Below, piece by piece: positions 1 to 8,185 of a stretch of 41,679 nucleotides of DNA. Position 1 is the first letter of the stretch, and each line of letters opens with the position of its first letter. This DNA comes from Arthrobacter sp. UM1 (GTDB lineage Bacteria > Actinomycetota > Actinomycetes > Actinomycetales > Micrococcaceae), in contig NZ_JACWAB010000012.1 in NCBI RefSeq assembly GCF_020483305.1, forward strand, positions 1 to 41,679. Direction: 5' to 3'. Below the pieces are notes generated by a model. It ran no database searches. It was given only the letters and a program-made list of their open reading frames with translations, and was not told where the DNA came from. The position numbers were made by a program, and so were the translations under genes.

Positions 1-40
1 GCGTTTCGTGCGATTTCAGGCCGAATTCCGCACGAAACGC
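1..40. repeat. Intergenic palindrome A (possible terminator)
   Basis: Perfect 12-bp arms GCGTTTCGTGCG (1-12) and CGCACGAAACGC (29-40) enclose ATTTCAGGCCGAATTC. The element lies 60 bp beyond the stop codon of the minus-strand operon that ends at 100, so it may terminate that transcript. The centre TTTCAGGCCGAA closely matches the centre of the element at 23.9 kb although the stems differ. The window edge may cut off further half-sites to the left. Confidence 0.6.
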
Positions 41-99
41 GCCACAAACCGGGGGGCTTGGGGGCCCAGGGGGCCCGGGGCGGGCTTGGGGCCGGGCCC

Positions 100-861
100 T
101 CAGCCCTGGGCCGCGATCCACTCCCGCAGGGTCTGCGCGCCGCGGCGGACGTCCCCGTGCGGCACGAGCGAGTCGTCCGTGATGGGCGCACCGAAGTAGG
201 GGGCGTCCTCGGCGGGCTCGACTTCCCACTGCTCGCCCTTGGCCTGGAAGACCTCGCGGATGGCCTGCGGCATGGGCAGGCGGTCCGGGCCGGCGATCTC
301 GACGACGGCGTCGTGCGCCGGGCCCTCCGCAATCTCGGCCACGTAGTCCGCGACCTCCGCGAGCGCCACGGGCTGGAACGCGTGCCCCGGCGCCACGATC
401 TTCTTGCCGCGGGCCGTCTCCTCGACCATGGACATGGACATCATCTCGATGAACTCGAAGAACTGCGCCGCCCGGACGATCGTGAACGGCACGCCGGATC
501 CGCGAACCGCAGCTTCCTGGACCTCCTTGGCCCGCATGTAGAAGCCCTGGTTGTCCGGCCGGCCCACACCGATGATGGACAGCATCACGTGGTGCGCCAC
601 CCCCGCCCTGGCGGCCGCGTCCGCGAGGGTCTTGCTCGAGACCTTGAAGAACGCCTCGACCTGCTCCGGCTCGAAGCTCGGCGGGTTGGTCAGCTCGACC
701 ACCACGTCCGCGCCCTGCAGCGCATCGTCCACGCCCTCGCCGGTGACGAGGTCCACGCCGGTGGAGCGGGAGGCGCGGACCACCTCGTGCCCGTTCTTCT
801 CGAGAGCGTCCGAGACCAGCGTTCCGCTGGCTCCGCTTGCTCCGATGACCACGATCTTCAT
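100..861 (-). CDS. NAD(P)-binding, NmrA-like atypical SDR protein
   Basis: 253-residue Rossmann-fold protein of the atypical short-chain dehydrogenase type (NmrA/NAD(P)H-binding group). The N-terminus has a beta strand followed by the dinucleotide motif GASGASG (about residues 8-13), as in family members that bind NAD(P)H. No clear Tyr-x3-Lys catalytic pair is visible, which fits a redox-sensing or reductase-like member rather than a classical dehydrogenase. The ATG at 861 is preceded by AAAGGG. A GTG 12 nt upstream is possible but poorly spaced. It is the last gene of a three-gene minus-strand operon, 5 bp after the extended SDR gene. The substrate is unknown. Confidence 0.85.
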   Translation of the reverse strand: MKIVVIGASGASGTLVSDALEKNGHEVVRASRSTGVDLVTGEGVDDALQGADVVVELTNPPSFEPEQVEAFFKVSSKTLADAAARAGVAHHVMLSIIGVGRPDNQGFYMRAKEVQEAAVRGSGVPFTIVRAAQFFEFIEMMSMSMVEETARGKKIVAPGHAFQPVALAEVADYVAEIAEGPAHDAVVEIAGPDRLPMPQAIREVFQAKGEQWEVEPAEDAPYFGAPITDDSLVPHGDVRRGAQTLREWIAAQG

Positions 862-866
862 CCTGT

Positions 867-1937
867 TCACGCCCTTTCGACGTAGTCGCGTGCTGTGTCT
901 TCGATGGTGGTGCGCGCAGGCCGGGCTGTCCACCCCAGGACGTCCTGGGCGCGCTGGGCGTTGACGGTGAGGTGCCGGCCCAGCATGGACACGAGCGGGT
1001 GCAGGTTCTTGTCCAGCTTCGCGGCCAGCCGGAACGCCACGTCCGGCATCGTGACGACGCGCCGCGGCCCCTTCTTCTCCGCTCCGGGCCGGGCCGGGTT
1101 GACGGCGCCCGCGGCGGCCATCTCCCGCCGGACCCCGCCGGCGATCTCCGCGACCTGCTTCATGGTGAGCACTTCGCCCGCCGTGAGGAAGCGGTGACCG
1201 GCGGCGGCCGGCCGCTCGAACGCGTCCACGAGCAGGCTCGCGACGTCCCGCACGTCCACCACCGCCATCTCCACGCGCGGAACAGCGGGCATGCCGCGCC
1301 CGGTGACCATGCGCTCCACCATCTGGGCCGAGCTCGCGCTCACGCCGGGCAGGGCCGGGCCGAGCACCGCCCCGGGCAGCACCGTGGCGAGCTCCATCCG
1401 CGGGTGCGCGACGGCGAACTCCCACGCCGCCTTCTCCGCCAGCACCTTGGAGAGGCGGTACGGGCTGAGATGAGGGCTCTCCGGGTCGGTCCAGAGGTTG
1501 TCGTCCATGACCACGTCCCCGTGAGCCGCAGGCGTGCAAGCCGCAGCCGAGGAGACGAGGACGGCCCGATCCACCCCGGCCCGCTCGGCCGCGCGGAGCA
1601 CGCGCAGCGTCCCCTCGACGGCGGGGCCCACGAACGCCTCCACATCCTCCGGGTCCTCCGGGTTGAGCGGGGACGCGACGTGCAGAACGCCGTCGACACC
1701 CCGGAGCGCGGCGTCCCAGCCGGCGTCCGAGGAGAGGTCCGCCTCGACGAACTCGATGCGGTCCACGAGATCCGAGGACACGCCCCGGATCGCCGAGGAG
1801 ACGGCCTTGCGCACGCCGTCCGCCTTCGCGAGCGAGCGGACGGTGGTCCGCACGCGGAACCCCCGGTTGACGAGCTCCACGATGGTCCAGCTGCCGATGT
1901 ACCCGGATCCTCCGGTGACCAGAACGGGGCGCGCCAT
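867..1937 (-). CDS. NAD-dependent epimerase/dehydratase family protein (extended SDR)
   Basis: 356-residue extended SDR. It has the glycine motif GGSGYIG at residues 9-15, an acidic strand (FVEADL, about 63-68) and a catalytic Ser129/130, Tyr160-x3-Lys164 set. The closest family type by motif reading is the dihydroflavonol-4-reductase/aldehyde reductase group, cytosolic NADPH-dependent carbonyl reductases. The start at 1937 lies 2 bp after the stop codon of the upstream reductase gene (ends at 1940), so the two are probably translationally coupled. Together with the neighbours it looks like a small detoxification or carbonyl-reduction operon; the substrate cannot be inferred. Confidence 0.88.
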   Translation of the reverse strand: MARPVLVTGGSGYIGSWTIVELVNRGFRVRTTVRSLAKADGVRKAVSSAIRGVSSDLVDRIEFVEADLSSDAGWDAALRGVDGVLHVASPLNPEDPEDVEAFVGPAVEGTLRVLRAAERAGVDRAVLVSSAAACTPAAHGDVVMDDNLWTDPESPHLSPYRLSKVLAEKAAWEFAVAHPRMELATVLPGAVLGPALPGVSASSAQMVERMVTGRGMPAVPRVEMAVVDVRDVASLLVDAFERPAAAGHRFLTAGEVLTMKQVAEIAGGVRREMAAAGAVNPARPGAEKKGPRRVVTMPDVAFRLAAKLDKNLHPLVSMLGRHLTVNAQRAQDVLGWTARPARTTIEDTARDYVERA

Positions 1938-1939
1938 GC

Positions 1940-2524
1940 CTAGCCCTTCACCACGTCGAAGGCGGACATGCGGATGCCGTTGCCGTAGGAGGCGCTGTCC
2001 ACGAGCTTGAGCATCTGCTTCTCCGGCCCCGCCGCGGACTCGGGGAAGAGGCGCTTGCCCTGGCCCACGAACACGGGGAACTCGAGGAAGTGGTAGCGGT
2101 CCACAAGCCCCGCTGCGGCGAGCGACTGGACCAGGCGGGGCGAGCCGTGCACGTAGATCGGCGCGCCCTCGCCCTCCTTGAGCGCCCGCACGTCGTCCAG
2201 CGAGCGCAGCAGGTGCGAGTTCTCCCAGCCGGAGCCGGCCACGTCCTCCTCGGACAGCGTCTCGGAGACCACGTGCTTGGGCATCGCGTTGTAGAGCGGG
2301 AACTCGTCCGGCATGTTCGGCCAGGCGGACGCGAACTCCTGGAAGGTGACGCGGCCGAGCAGCAGCGCGCCGGCCTCCTCCTGCTCGCGGCCCTTCATCT
2401 CGTAGGCCTCGGGCAGGAACTCGATGTCCTTGAACGTCCAGCCGGCATGGGGATGGGTGCCGATGCCGGGGGAATCGACCACTCCGTCCATGGAGACGAG
2501 CTCGGTGACGATGATCTGGCGCAT
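1940..2524 (-). CDS. Dihydrofolate reductase family protein (RibD C-terminal-like)
   Basis: 194 residues with the fold signature of the RibD-C/DHFR-like reductases common in actinobacteria: an N-terminal strand followed by VSMDGVVDSPG, a central LLLGRVTFQEF segment, a glycine-containing cofactor loop (IYVHGSPRLVQSL) and a C-terminal IFP-like strand FPVFVGQGKRLF. Members are NADPH-dependent reductases, often of unknown substrate. The start at 2524 is well supported by AAGGAG 5 nt upstream. It is the first gene of the three-gene minus-strand operon. The leader just upstream holds a self-complementary GC-rich decamer repeat. Confidence 0.85.
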   Translation of the reverse strand: MRQIIVTELVSMDGVVDSPGIGTHPHAGWTFKDIEFLPEAYEMKGREQEEAGALLLGRVTFQEFASAWPNMPDEFPLYNAMPKHVVSETLSEEDVAGSGWENSHLLRSLDDVRALKEGEGAPIYVHGSPRLVQSLAAAGLVDRYHFLEFPVFVGQGKRLFPESAAGPEKQMLKLVDSASYGNGIRMSAFDVVKG

Positions 2525-2560
2525 GGTTCTCCTTGGGGATGGGTGCCGCGGCCGCTGCAG

Positions 2561-2600
2561 GGCCGGCCGGCGCCGGCCGGCGCCGGCCGGCGCCGGCCGG
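2561..2600. repeat. GC-only tandem decamer in a 5' leader
   Basis: Four near-identical 10-bp units of CGCCGGCCGG type stand in tandem (the first unit begins GG instead of CG). The unit is self-complementary, so the transcript could fold in several registers. It lies in the minus-strand leader, about 37-76 nt upstream of the start codon at 2524. It may be a slippage-prone tract or a structural leader element. Confidence 0.7.
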
Positions 2601-2782
2601 AGGGCCCCGGACTGCACTCAGCCTAACGCCGTGCCCCTCCCGCCGGAGACGAATGTGGACAGCTTTCTGACCGGGCCATTCTGACCACGCCGCTCCGACC
2701 ACGCCGCGGACGCCCGTCTGGACGGCGCCCGCTCGGGCGAGCACACTGGGACGGATCACTCCCCCGACCCCGGAGGCGCCCC

Positions 2783-3721
2783 ATGCCGCAGCCCGCCGCC
2801 CCGCGCGGAAGCACCTCCCCCGCAGGCACCTCCCCCTCGGCCGGACGCGGCCCCGGCGTGGCCCTCGTCCTGGGCTCCTGCTTCTCCCTCCAGTTCGGCG
2901 CGGCGCTCGCCACGAAGCTCTTTCCGGCCCTCGGGCCGTGGGGCGTCTCCGCGCTGCGGCTCAGCCTCGCGGGGGTCATCCTCCTGGCCCTCGTCCGACC
3001 GCGGGTGCGCGCCTGGTCCCGCCGGCAGTGGTGGGCCGTGCTGCTCTTCGCGTTCTCCCTCGCCGCGATGAACGGCACCTTCTACTGCGCCATCGCGCGG
3101 ATTCCGGTGGGCCCGGCGGTCGCCGTCGAGTTCCTGGGGCCGCTCATCCTCTCGGCCTGCCTCTCCCGGACGGCCCGGGATCTGCTCTGGGTGGGCGTGG
3201 CGTTCGCGGGCATGGGCCTCCTCGGGCTGGACTCCCTCCTCTCGACGACGACGGGGCTCGATCCCCTCGGCGTCCTCCTCGCCGGCATCGCCGGCGCCTT
3301 CTGGGCGCTCTACGTGGTGTGCAGCGCCCGTGTGGGCCGCGAGGTTCCGGGCCAGGACGGCCTCGCCGTGGCGATGATGCTCGGCGGGTTGGCCCTGCTG
3401 CCCGTCGGCGGCGCCTCGGCGGCGAGCGCGTTCACGCAGCCGGCGGTGCTCGGGCTGGCCGCCCTCACGGCGCTCCTCGCCTCGGTCATCCCGTACTCGC
3501 TGGAGATGGCCGCCCTGCGCCGCCTTCCCAGCGCGGTCTTCAGCATCCTGCTCAGCCTCGAGCCGGTGGTGGCCGCGTTCATGGGGTGGGTCCTCCTGGG
3601 CCAGGCCTCGGGGCCGCTGCGGCTGCTCGCGATCGGCCTCGTCGTCGCCGCGAGCGTGGGGACGGTCCTCTCCGCGCCGCGGAGGGCCGGGGAGACGAAC
3701 GGGGTGGCCGAGTCCGGCTGA
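2783..3721 (+). CDS. EamA/RhtA-type DMT superfamily transporter
   Basis: 312-residue inner-membrane protein with about ten hydrophobic segments in two repeats of five, the architecture of EamA-domain drug/metabolite transporters. The motifs around LRLSLAGVILLAL, the short loop VAVEFLGPL and PVVAAFMGWVLLGQ resemble the RhtA (threonine/homoserine exporter) branch. It probably exports a small metabolite or amino acid. The first about 25 residues are a Pro/Ser/Gly-rich cytoplasmic tail. The start at 2783 follows GGAGG with 6-7 nt spacing. It converges on the minus-strand gene ending at 3747; a short inverted repeat TCCGGC/GCCGGA (3713-3731) across the stop could serve as a weak shared terminator. 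Confidence 0.88.
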   Translation: MPQPAAPRGSTSPAGTSPSAGRGPGVALVLGSCFSLQFGAALATKLFPALGPWGVSALRLSLAGVILLALVRPRVRAWSRRQWWAVLLFAFSLAAMNGTFYCAIARIPVGPAVAVEFLGPLILSACLSRTARDLLWVGVAFAGMGLLGLDSLLSTTTGLDPLGVLLAGIAGAFWALYVVCSARVGREVPGQDGLAVAMMLGGLALLPVGGASAASAFTQPAVLGLAALTALLASVIPYSLEMAALRRLPSAVFSILLSLEPVVAAFMGWVLLGQASGPLRLLAIGLVVAASVGTVLSAPRRAGETNGVAESG

Positions 3722-3746
3722 TCCTGCCGGACCCACGGAGCCTCGC

Positions 3747-5804
3747 TCAGCCGCACCCCGTCACGGTGTAGAGGCGCGCCCGCCCCTCGAGGTCCACGAG
3801 TGCCACGCCCGGCCGGCGGTCCAGACCCTCTGTGCCCGGCAGGGGACGCTTGGCGTGGGCGAGGTAGGGCGGCCCGAAGTGGAGCGCGTGCCGGGCCCCC
3901 GTCCGCTTCACGGCCTCGCACACGGCGTAGTCCGTCCCCGCCAGGCCCCACCGGTCCAAGAGCGTCTGGGCGTCCGCCGAGACCCGTCCGTGGATGTGCG
4001 GCTTGAGCGTCGTGAGGCCCGCGAGCGCATAGACGAGCGACTCCCCGTTCCGCGGGTTGGCCACGATCACGGCGTCCTCCCCCACGAGCGCGGGAAGACG
4101 CTCGATGAGCCGCAGCTCGTCCGGGGAGATGAGCGCAGACCGCGCCCCCATCGAGTAGACGGAGTTGATCCGGGACTGCTCCCCCGTGAGGGCCCCGCGC
4201 TGGAGGATTCCGACGCCGACGACGAAGACACCGGCGGCCAGCACCCCGCCGAGCACCCGAACCGGACCGCGCCAGCGCACTGCTCCCTCGCCCTGCGGGC
4301 CCGGCACGCGACGCCGGAGGACCTCCCACGCCCGCTCCCAGAGCTGCGCCGCCCGCGCGACGAGGGAGACGGCGCCCACGACGGCGACCGGCACCGCCGC
4401 CACGGGAAGGAGGGCCACGAGGCGAGGCGGGTCGTTGTACCAGTTGCCCGTGAAGAACGTCCTCACCGGCCCGAACGGGGTGGCCGCGGCGATGAGGTAG
4501 AGCGCAGCCGCCATGCCGAACATCCCGAGCGCCCACCGGGGTCCCGAACGCGTGAAGAGCGCGAGCACGCCCGCCCCGATGAGCAGGAGCATGAACTCGC
4601 CGTGGGGCAGCCCCGCCGCGGTGCCGGTCAGGATCTCGCCCACCGCATGGGACCAGCTGCGGTTGGGGCTCCACGTGGAGGCCGCGGTCGGCGGGCGCAG
4701 CAGAACCCAGGCCGCGAACCCGCCGGCCAGGTACGCGCCGGCTCCGGCGCACGCCAGGGTCCTCGTGCGGCCGCCCTCGGCCCAGCGCCGCCGCGTCCAG
4801 ACCGCCACGAGGGGCAGGGACAGGGCCACGAGCGCCAGGAACGCGCTCGGGTGGGCCAGCAGCATCCCCGGCAGAACCCCGGCCAGGACCACGGCTCCCC
4901 GGGCAGGGCTCGCGCCCGGCTCCCCGTGCGCCACGCCGAGCATCTCGAGCACGGCCGCGAGCGCCGCGGGAAGGAGGGCCGTGGCCAGGTGGGTCGGGTA
5001 GAGGACGCCCATGTCCACCATGAGGTACGGGAAGGAGGGGAACGCCGGGATCACGGCGGCCGCGGCGAGCAGGGCCGCGGGCCGGGACCCGGCCACGCAG
5101 GTCACGAGCCAGAGGGACGCGAGCGGCCAGACGACGGCGCCCGTCACGATGTTGAACGTGTTGACCGCCTCCGGCACGGTCAGCCCGAGCGCTGAGGCCG
5201 CGAGCGCCGTGACGTCATGCCACGCCGCCGGGTAGAAGGCTCGGGACGCCGGGGTGAGGTTGCCCAGGGTGAGCGAGGAGCCGTGGCCCGTCTCGAGGAT
5301 CGTCCGGACGGCGTTGAGGTGGTAGACGTTGTCGAACGTCTGCGAGATCCCGGACAGCCCCCGGAAGCCGGAGGCGTAGCGGTACGCGATGATGCCGCCG
5401 GCCACGGCCGCCGCGCCCGCGAGCAGCCCCCGCCGCAGAAGAACCTCCCCGAGGAGCCCCGTCCGGGAGAGGACCGGGAGCCGCTTGAGATCCGGGAAGC
5501 CCAGCCGCGGCTTCAGCACCCGCGCGGACGGGCCCCTCCGCTTCCTCACGAGCAGCCGCACCGCCCACGCGGCCGCGGCGGCCACCGCCGTGCCGATCGC
5601 GTAGGCCCCGATCCCCCAGCCGAGGCCGAGCCTGTTCCACAGGACTGCGGTGACGGCGGCGAGCGTCGTCGCCATGGGCACCGCACCCGCCGCGAGGGCG
5701 AGCCCGCGGACTCCGGCGGCCCGCAGGACGAGCGCGCCGGGAACGGCGAGCAGGAGGGCCGCGCCGAGGACGGCGGGAAGAGCGAGAGTGAGAGCGGAAA
5801 TCAT
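3747..5804 (-). CDS. Large polytopic membrane protein, DUF6541-like (copy 1)
   Basis: 685 residues with an N-terminal membrane segment from the first residue, many further membrane segments (about 12-14 in all), and a soluble C-terminal portion of about 150 residues containing a TLKPHIHG motif and ending VDLEGRARLYTVTGCG. The conserved core includes a periplasmic-looking stretch SQTFDNVYHLNAVRTI followed by SSLTLGNL and FYPAAWHDVTAL, then FFTGNWYNDP. These match the next gene almost word for word. The layout (polytopic N-terminus, large first outer loop with Asp/His, soluble C-terminus) recalls GT-C glycosyltransferases, and I assign it to the actinobacterial DUF6541 group from memory of that motif set. 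Function is unproven. ATG 5804 follows AAGGAG. Confidence 0.72.
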   Translation of the reverse strand: MISALTLALPAVLGAALLLAVPGALVLRAAGVRGLALAAGAVPMATTLAAVTAVLWNRLGLGWGIGAYAIGTAVAAAAAWAVRLLVRKRRGPSARVLKPRLGFPDLKRLPVLSRTGLLGEVLLRRGLLAGAAAVAGGIIAYRYASGFRGLSGISQTFDNVYHLNAVRTILETGHGSSLTLGNLTPASRAFYPAAWHDVTALAASALGLTVPEAVNTFNIVTGAVVWPLASLWLVTCVAGSRPAALLAAAAVIPAFPSFPYLMVDMGVLYPTHLATALLPAALAAVLEMLGVAHGEPGASPARGAVVLAGVLPGMLLAHPSAFLALVALSLPLVAVWTRRRWAEGGRTRTLACAGAGAYLAGGFAAWVLLRPPTAASTWSPNRSWSHAVGEILTGTAAGLPHGEFMLLLIGAGVLALFTRSGPRWALGMFGMAAALYLIAAATPFGPVRTFFTGNWYNDPPRLVALLPVAAVPVAVVGAVSLVARAAQLWERAWEVLRRRVPGPQGEGAVRWRGPVRVLGGVLAAGVFVVGVGILQRGALTGEQSRINSVYSMGARSALISPDELRLIERLPALVGEDAVIVANPRNGESLVYALAGLTTLKPHIHGRVSADAQTLLDRWGLAGTDYAVCEAVKRTGARHALHFGPPYLAHAKRPLPGTEGLDRRPGVALVDLEGRARLYTVTGCG

Positions 5805-5867
5805 GCTGGGGCTCCTTGTCCGGACCACCCAACACTACCGCATGTTATTTCTATGCTCCGGTCGGCC

Positions 5868-7961
5868 TCATCCGCAGGCCGTCAGGCGGTAGAGCTTCGC
5901 CTTGGCCCCCTCCTGTGCCACAAGCTCCACGCCCGGACGCTTGTCCAGGTCCGTCAGGCCGGGCAGGACGGGATGGGTCCAGGAGACGTACGGAGGGCCG
6001 AAGTCCAGGGCGTAGTCGGCCTTCTGGCTCCGCACGGCCCGGCACACCGCGGGGTTCGAGGCGGCCTCGCCCCAGTGGTCCAGCAGGAGCTGCCGCTCCG
6101 CGGAGACGGCGCCGTGCACGTGCGGCTTGAGCACCGGCACCCCCTCGAGGGCGTAGGCGAGCGAGCCGCCGTTGCGCGGGTTGGCCACCACCGCATGGCC
6201 CTGGGGAACCAGGCCGGGGAGCCGCTCCAGCAGCCTCCGCTCGGGCGCGTCGAGGAGTGAGGACTCCGAGTTGACGAGGTACCGCTTGGCGATCTTCTTC
6301 TGCTCCGTCTGCATGGCCTCGCCCTGGAGGCCCGCTCCGATCGCTGCGAGGGCAAGCGCCGTGATCGCCGCCGAGGCAGCCAGGCGCACGTCGATCCGCC
6401 GCAGGCGCCCGTCCTCCGCGAGGCCCCGGGCGGGCGCGCGCGTGAGCAGGCGCACCGCCGCCAGCAGGAGCGCCTCCGCCCCGATGACGACGACGGGCGC
6501 CGTCACCACGGGCAGCAGGGCGGCGAGACGGTTGGCGTCGTTGTACCAGCCACCCGTGAGGAACATCCGCAGCGGCCCCACGGGGAAGCCCGCGCAGACC
6601 ACGTACAGCACCGCCCCCACCGCGAGCATCCCGAGCATCCAGCGCTGCCGCTGACGGAGGAGCAGGACCGCGATGCCGGCGCAGCTGAGCACGAGCATGG
6701 GAAGGCCGCCGGCGAGACCGAGCGGGGTCCCCGTGAGGACCTCGCCCACCGCCTGGGCGACGGTCCCCTCCGGCGGCCAGTTCGCCGCGGCCGCGGGCGG
6801 GCGCGCCTTGATCCAGAGCGCGAGTGTCAGGGCGGCGTAGGCACCGAACACCCCGCAGAACACGAGGAAGCGCCGCCGCTGCCGCGCGCCGAGACCCCGG
6901 GAGGCCCACTCCCGCACGAGCCGGGCGAGCATGAGCGGCAGGGAGAAGGCGAGCAGCGCGAGGACCGTCGTCGGATGCGAGAGCATCAGCCCCGGCAGGA
7001 CGCCGCACAGGAGGACGGCGGGATGCGCGCTCCCCTCCCGGACAGGCCCGCGGGCCAGGCCGAGCAGCTCGACGACCGCGCCGAGCGCGACCGGCAGGAC
7101 AGCCACCGCGAGGTGCGTGGGATAGAGCACGCCCATGTCCACGAGCAGGTACGGGAAGGCGGGGAACGCAGGAGCGACGACGCCCGTGAGCAGCACCGGC
7201 AGCACCCGGCTCCCGGTCACGCGCGTCACGAGGAAGAGGAGGGACAGCGGCCACACGAGTGCCCCGACCACGATGTTGACGAGGTTCACCGTCACGGGGA
7301 TCGAGAGGCCCAGGAAGGAGACCGCGAGCGCCGTGACGTCATGCCACGCGGCGGGATAGAAGCCCCGCGTCTCCGGCGTGAGGTTGCCGAGGGTGAGGGA
7401 GGAGCCGCTGCCGGTGTCGAGGATCGTGCGGACGGCGCTGAGGTGGTAGACGTTGTCGAACGTCTGGGAGACGCGGTCAGGCGCCCCGAACCCGTGCGCG
7501 TAGCGGTAGAACACCACGAATCCGGAGACGACGACGGCGGCCGCGCACGCCAGCGCGAAGACCGCCTCGGGTCCCCGGCCTCGGAGCGAGTCCGCCCAGC
7601 CCCGGCCCCGGCCCCGGAGAGCGCTCGCCCGGACTCGGCTCAGGGCCGAGCTTCCCGCGGGGCGGTGCCGGGCCGGGCTTTCCCCGCGACGCAGACGGGC
7701 CGAGCGGGCGCGGAGGATGCGGACGCCCAGACCCGCGAGAGAGAACAGCACCGTGGCGGCGAGCAGGAGGGGCACCGTGAAGCGGAGCCCCAGGGGCTGA
7801 GCCAGGACGGCCGTGATCGCCGCGATGCCCGCCGTGGCCGGGACGGCGCCGGCCGGCACGGCGAGTCCCCGCACGCCCCAGGCGCGCAGGGCCACTGCGC
7901 CCGGCACCGCCAGGAAGAGCGCGGTGGCCACGAGCCACGGAACGGTCTGCATCCAGCTCAT
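5868..7961 (-). CDS. Large polytopic membrane protein, DUF6541-like (copy 2)
   Basis: 697 residues, a clear paralogue of the gene at 3747-5804. It shares SQTFDNVYHLSAVRTI, SSLTLGNLTPE, FYPAAWHDVTAL, LVDMGVLYPTHLAVA and FLTGGWYNDANRLAALLPV, plus a matching soluble C-terminus (NPRNGGSLAYAL, LKPHVHG, LDFGPPYVSW, LYRLTACG). An Arg/Gly/Pro-rich insertion (about residues 87-125) is present here and largely missing in copy 1. The start at 7961 is set by a GGGGGAGA ribosome site. The gap to copy 1 is 63 bp and AT-rich enough for a second promoter. A GT-C-like role in cell-envelope glycan assembly is inference. Confidence 0.72.
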   Translation of the reverse strand: MSWMQTVPWLVATALFLAVPGAVALRAWGVRGLAVPAGAVPATAGIAAITAVLAQPLGLRFTVPLLLAATVLFSLAGLGVRILRARSARLRRGESPARHRPAGSSALSRVRASALRGRGRGWADSLRGRGPEAVFALACAAAVVVSGFVVFYRYAHGFGAPDRVSQTFDNVYHLSAVRTILDTGSGSSLTLGNLTPETRGFYPAAWHDVTALAVSFLGLSIPVTVNLVNIVVGALVWPLSLLFLVTRVTGSRVLPVLLTGVVAPAFPAFPYLLVDMGVLYPTHLAVAVLPVALGAVVELLGLARGPVREGSAHPAVLLCGVLPGLMLSHPTTVLALLAFSLPLMLARLVREWASRGLGARQRRRFLVFCGVFGAYAALTLALWIKARPPAAAANWPPEGTVAQAVGEVLTGTPLGLAGGLPMLVLSCAGIAVLLLRQRQRWMLGMLAVGAVLYVVCAGFPVGPLRMFLTGGWYNDANRLAALLPVVTAPVVVIGAEALLLAAVRLLTRAPARGLAEDGRLRRIDVRLAASAAITALALAAIGAGLQGEAMQTEQKKIAKRYLVNSESSLLDAPERRLLERLPGLVPQGHAVVANPRNGGSLAYALEGVPVLKPHVHGAVSAERQLLLDHWGEAASNPAVCRAVRSQKADYALDFGPPYVSWTHPVLPGLTDLDKRPGVELVAQEGAKAKLYRLTACG

Positions 7962-7988
7962 CGTCTCTCCCCCTTGAGAATCGGACCC

Positions 7989-8020
7989 AGCATACTCGTC
8001 GGTTAGGAATCCTATGAAAA
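7989..8020 (-). promoter_or_regulatory. Candidate promoter of the DUF6541 pair
   Basis: On the minus strand TATGCT (7994-7989) is a good actinobacterial -10 box, 27 nt before the ATG at 7961. TCATAG (8017-8012), 17 nt upstream, is the only weak -35 candidate. The AT-rich stretch stands out from the surrounding GC-rich DNA. Confidence 0.4.
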
Positions 8021-8130
8021 CGAGGGAGTCTGGGCCACAGTCCCTGCCGGGCCGGTGCCGGCGCTGCGCCAGGGCCGCGCAGACGGGGGCCAGGCCCGCG
8101 GGCGAGGAGCGGCCCCGCGGACGAGGGGTC

Positions 8131-8158
8131 TTGCGTCGTCGTGACTGAGGAGTAGCCT
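8131..8158 (+). promoter_or_regulatory. Candidate promoter of the hydroquinone reductase gene
   Basis: TTGCGT (8131-8136) and TAGCCT (8153-8158) are separated by 16 bp, matching the actinobacterial SigA pattern. They lie 28 nt before the GTG start at 8186. Confidence 0.45.
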
Positions 8159-8185
8159 TGCAGGCGAGAGGAAGGTGTTTCAAAA

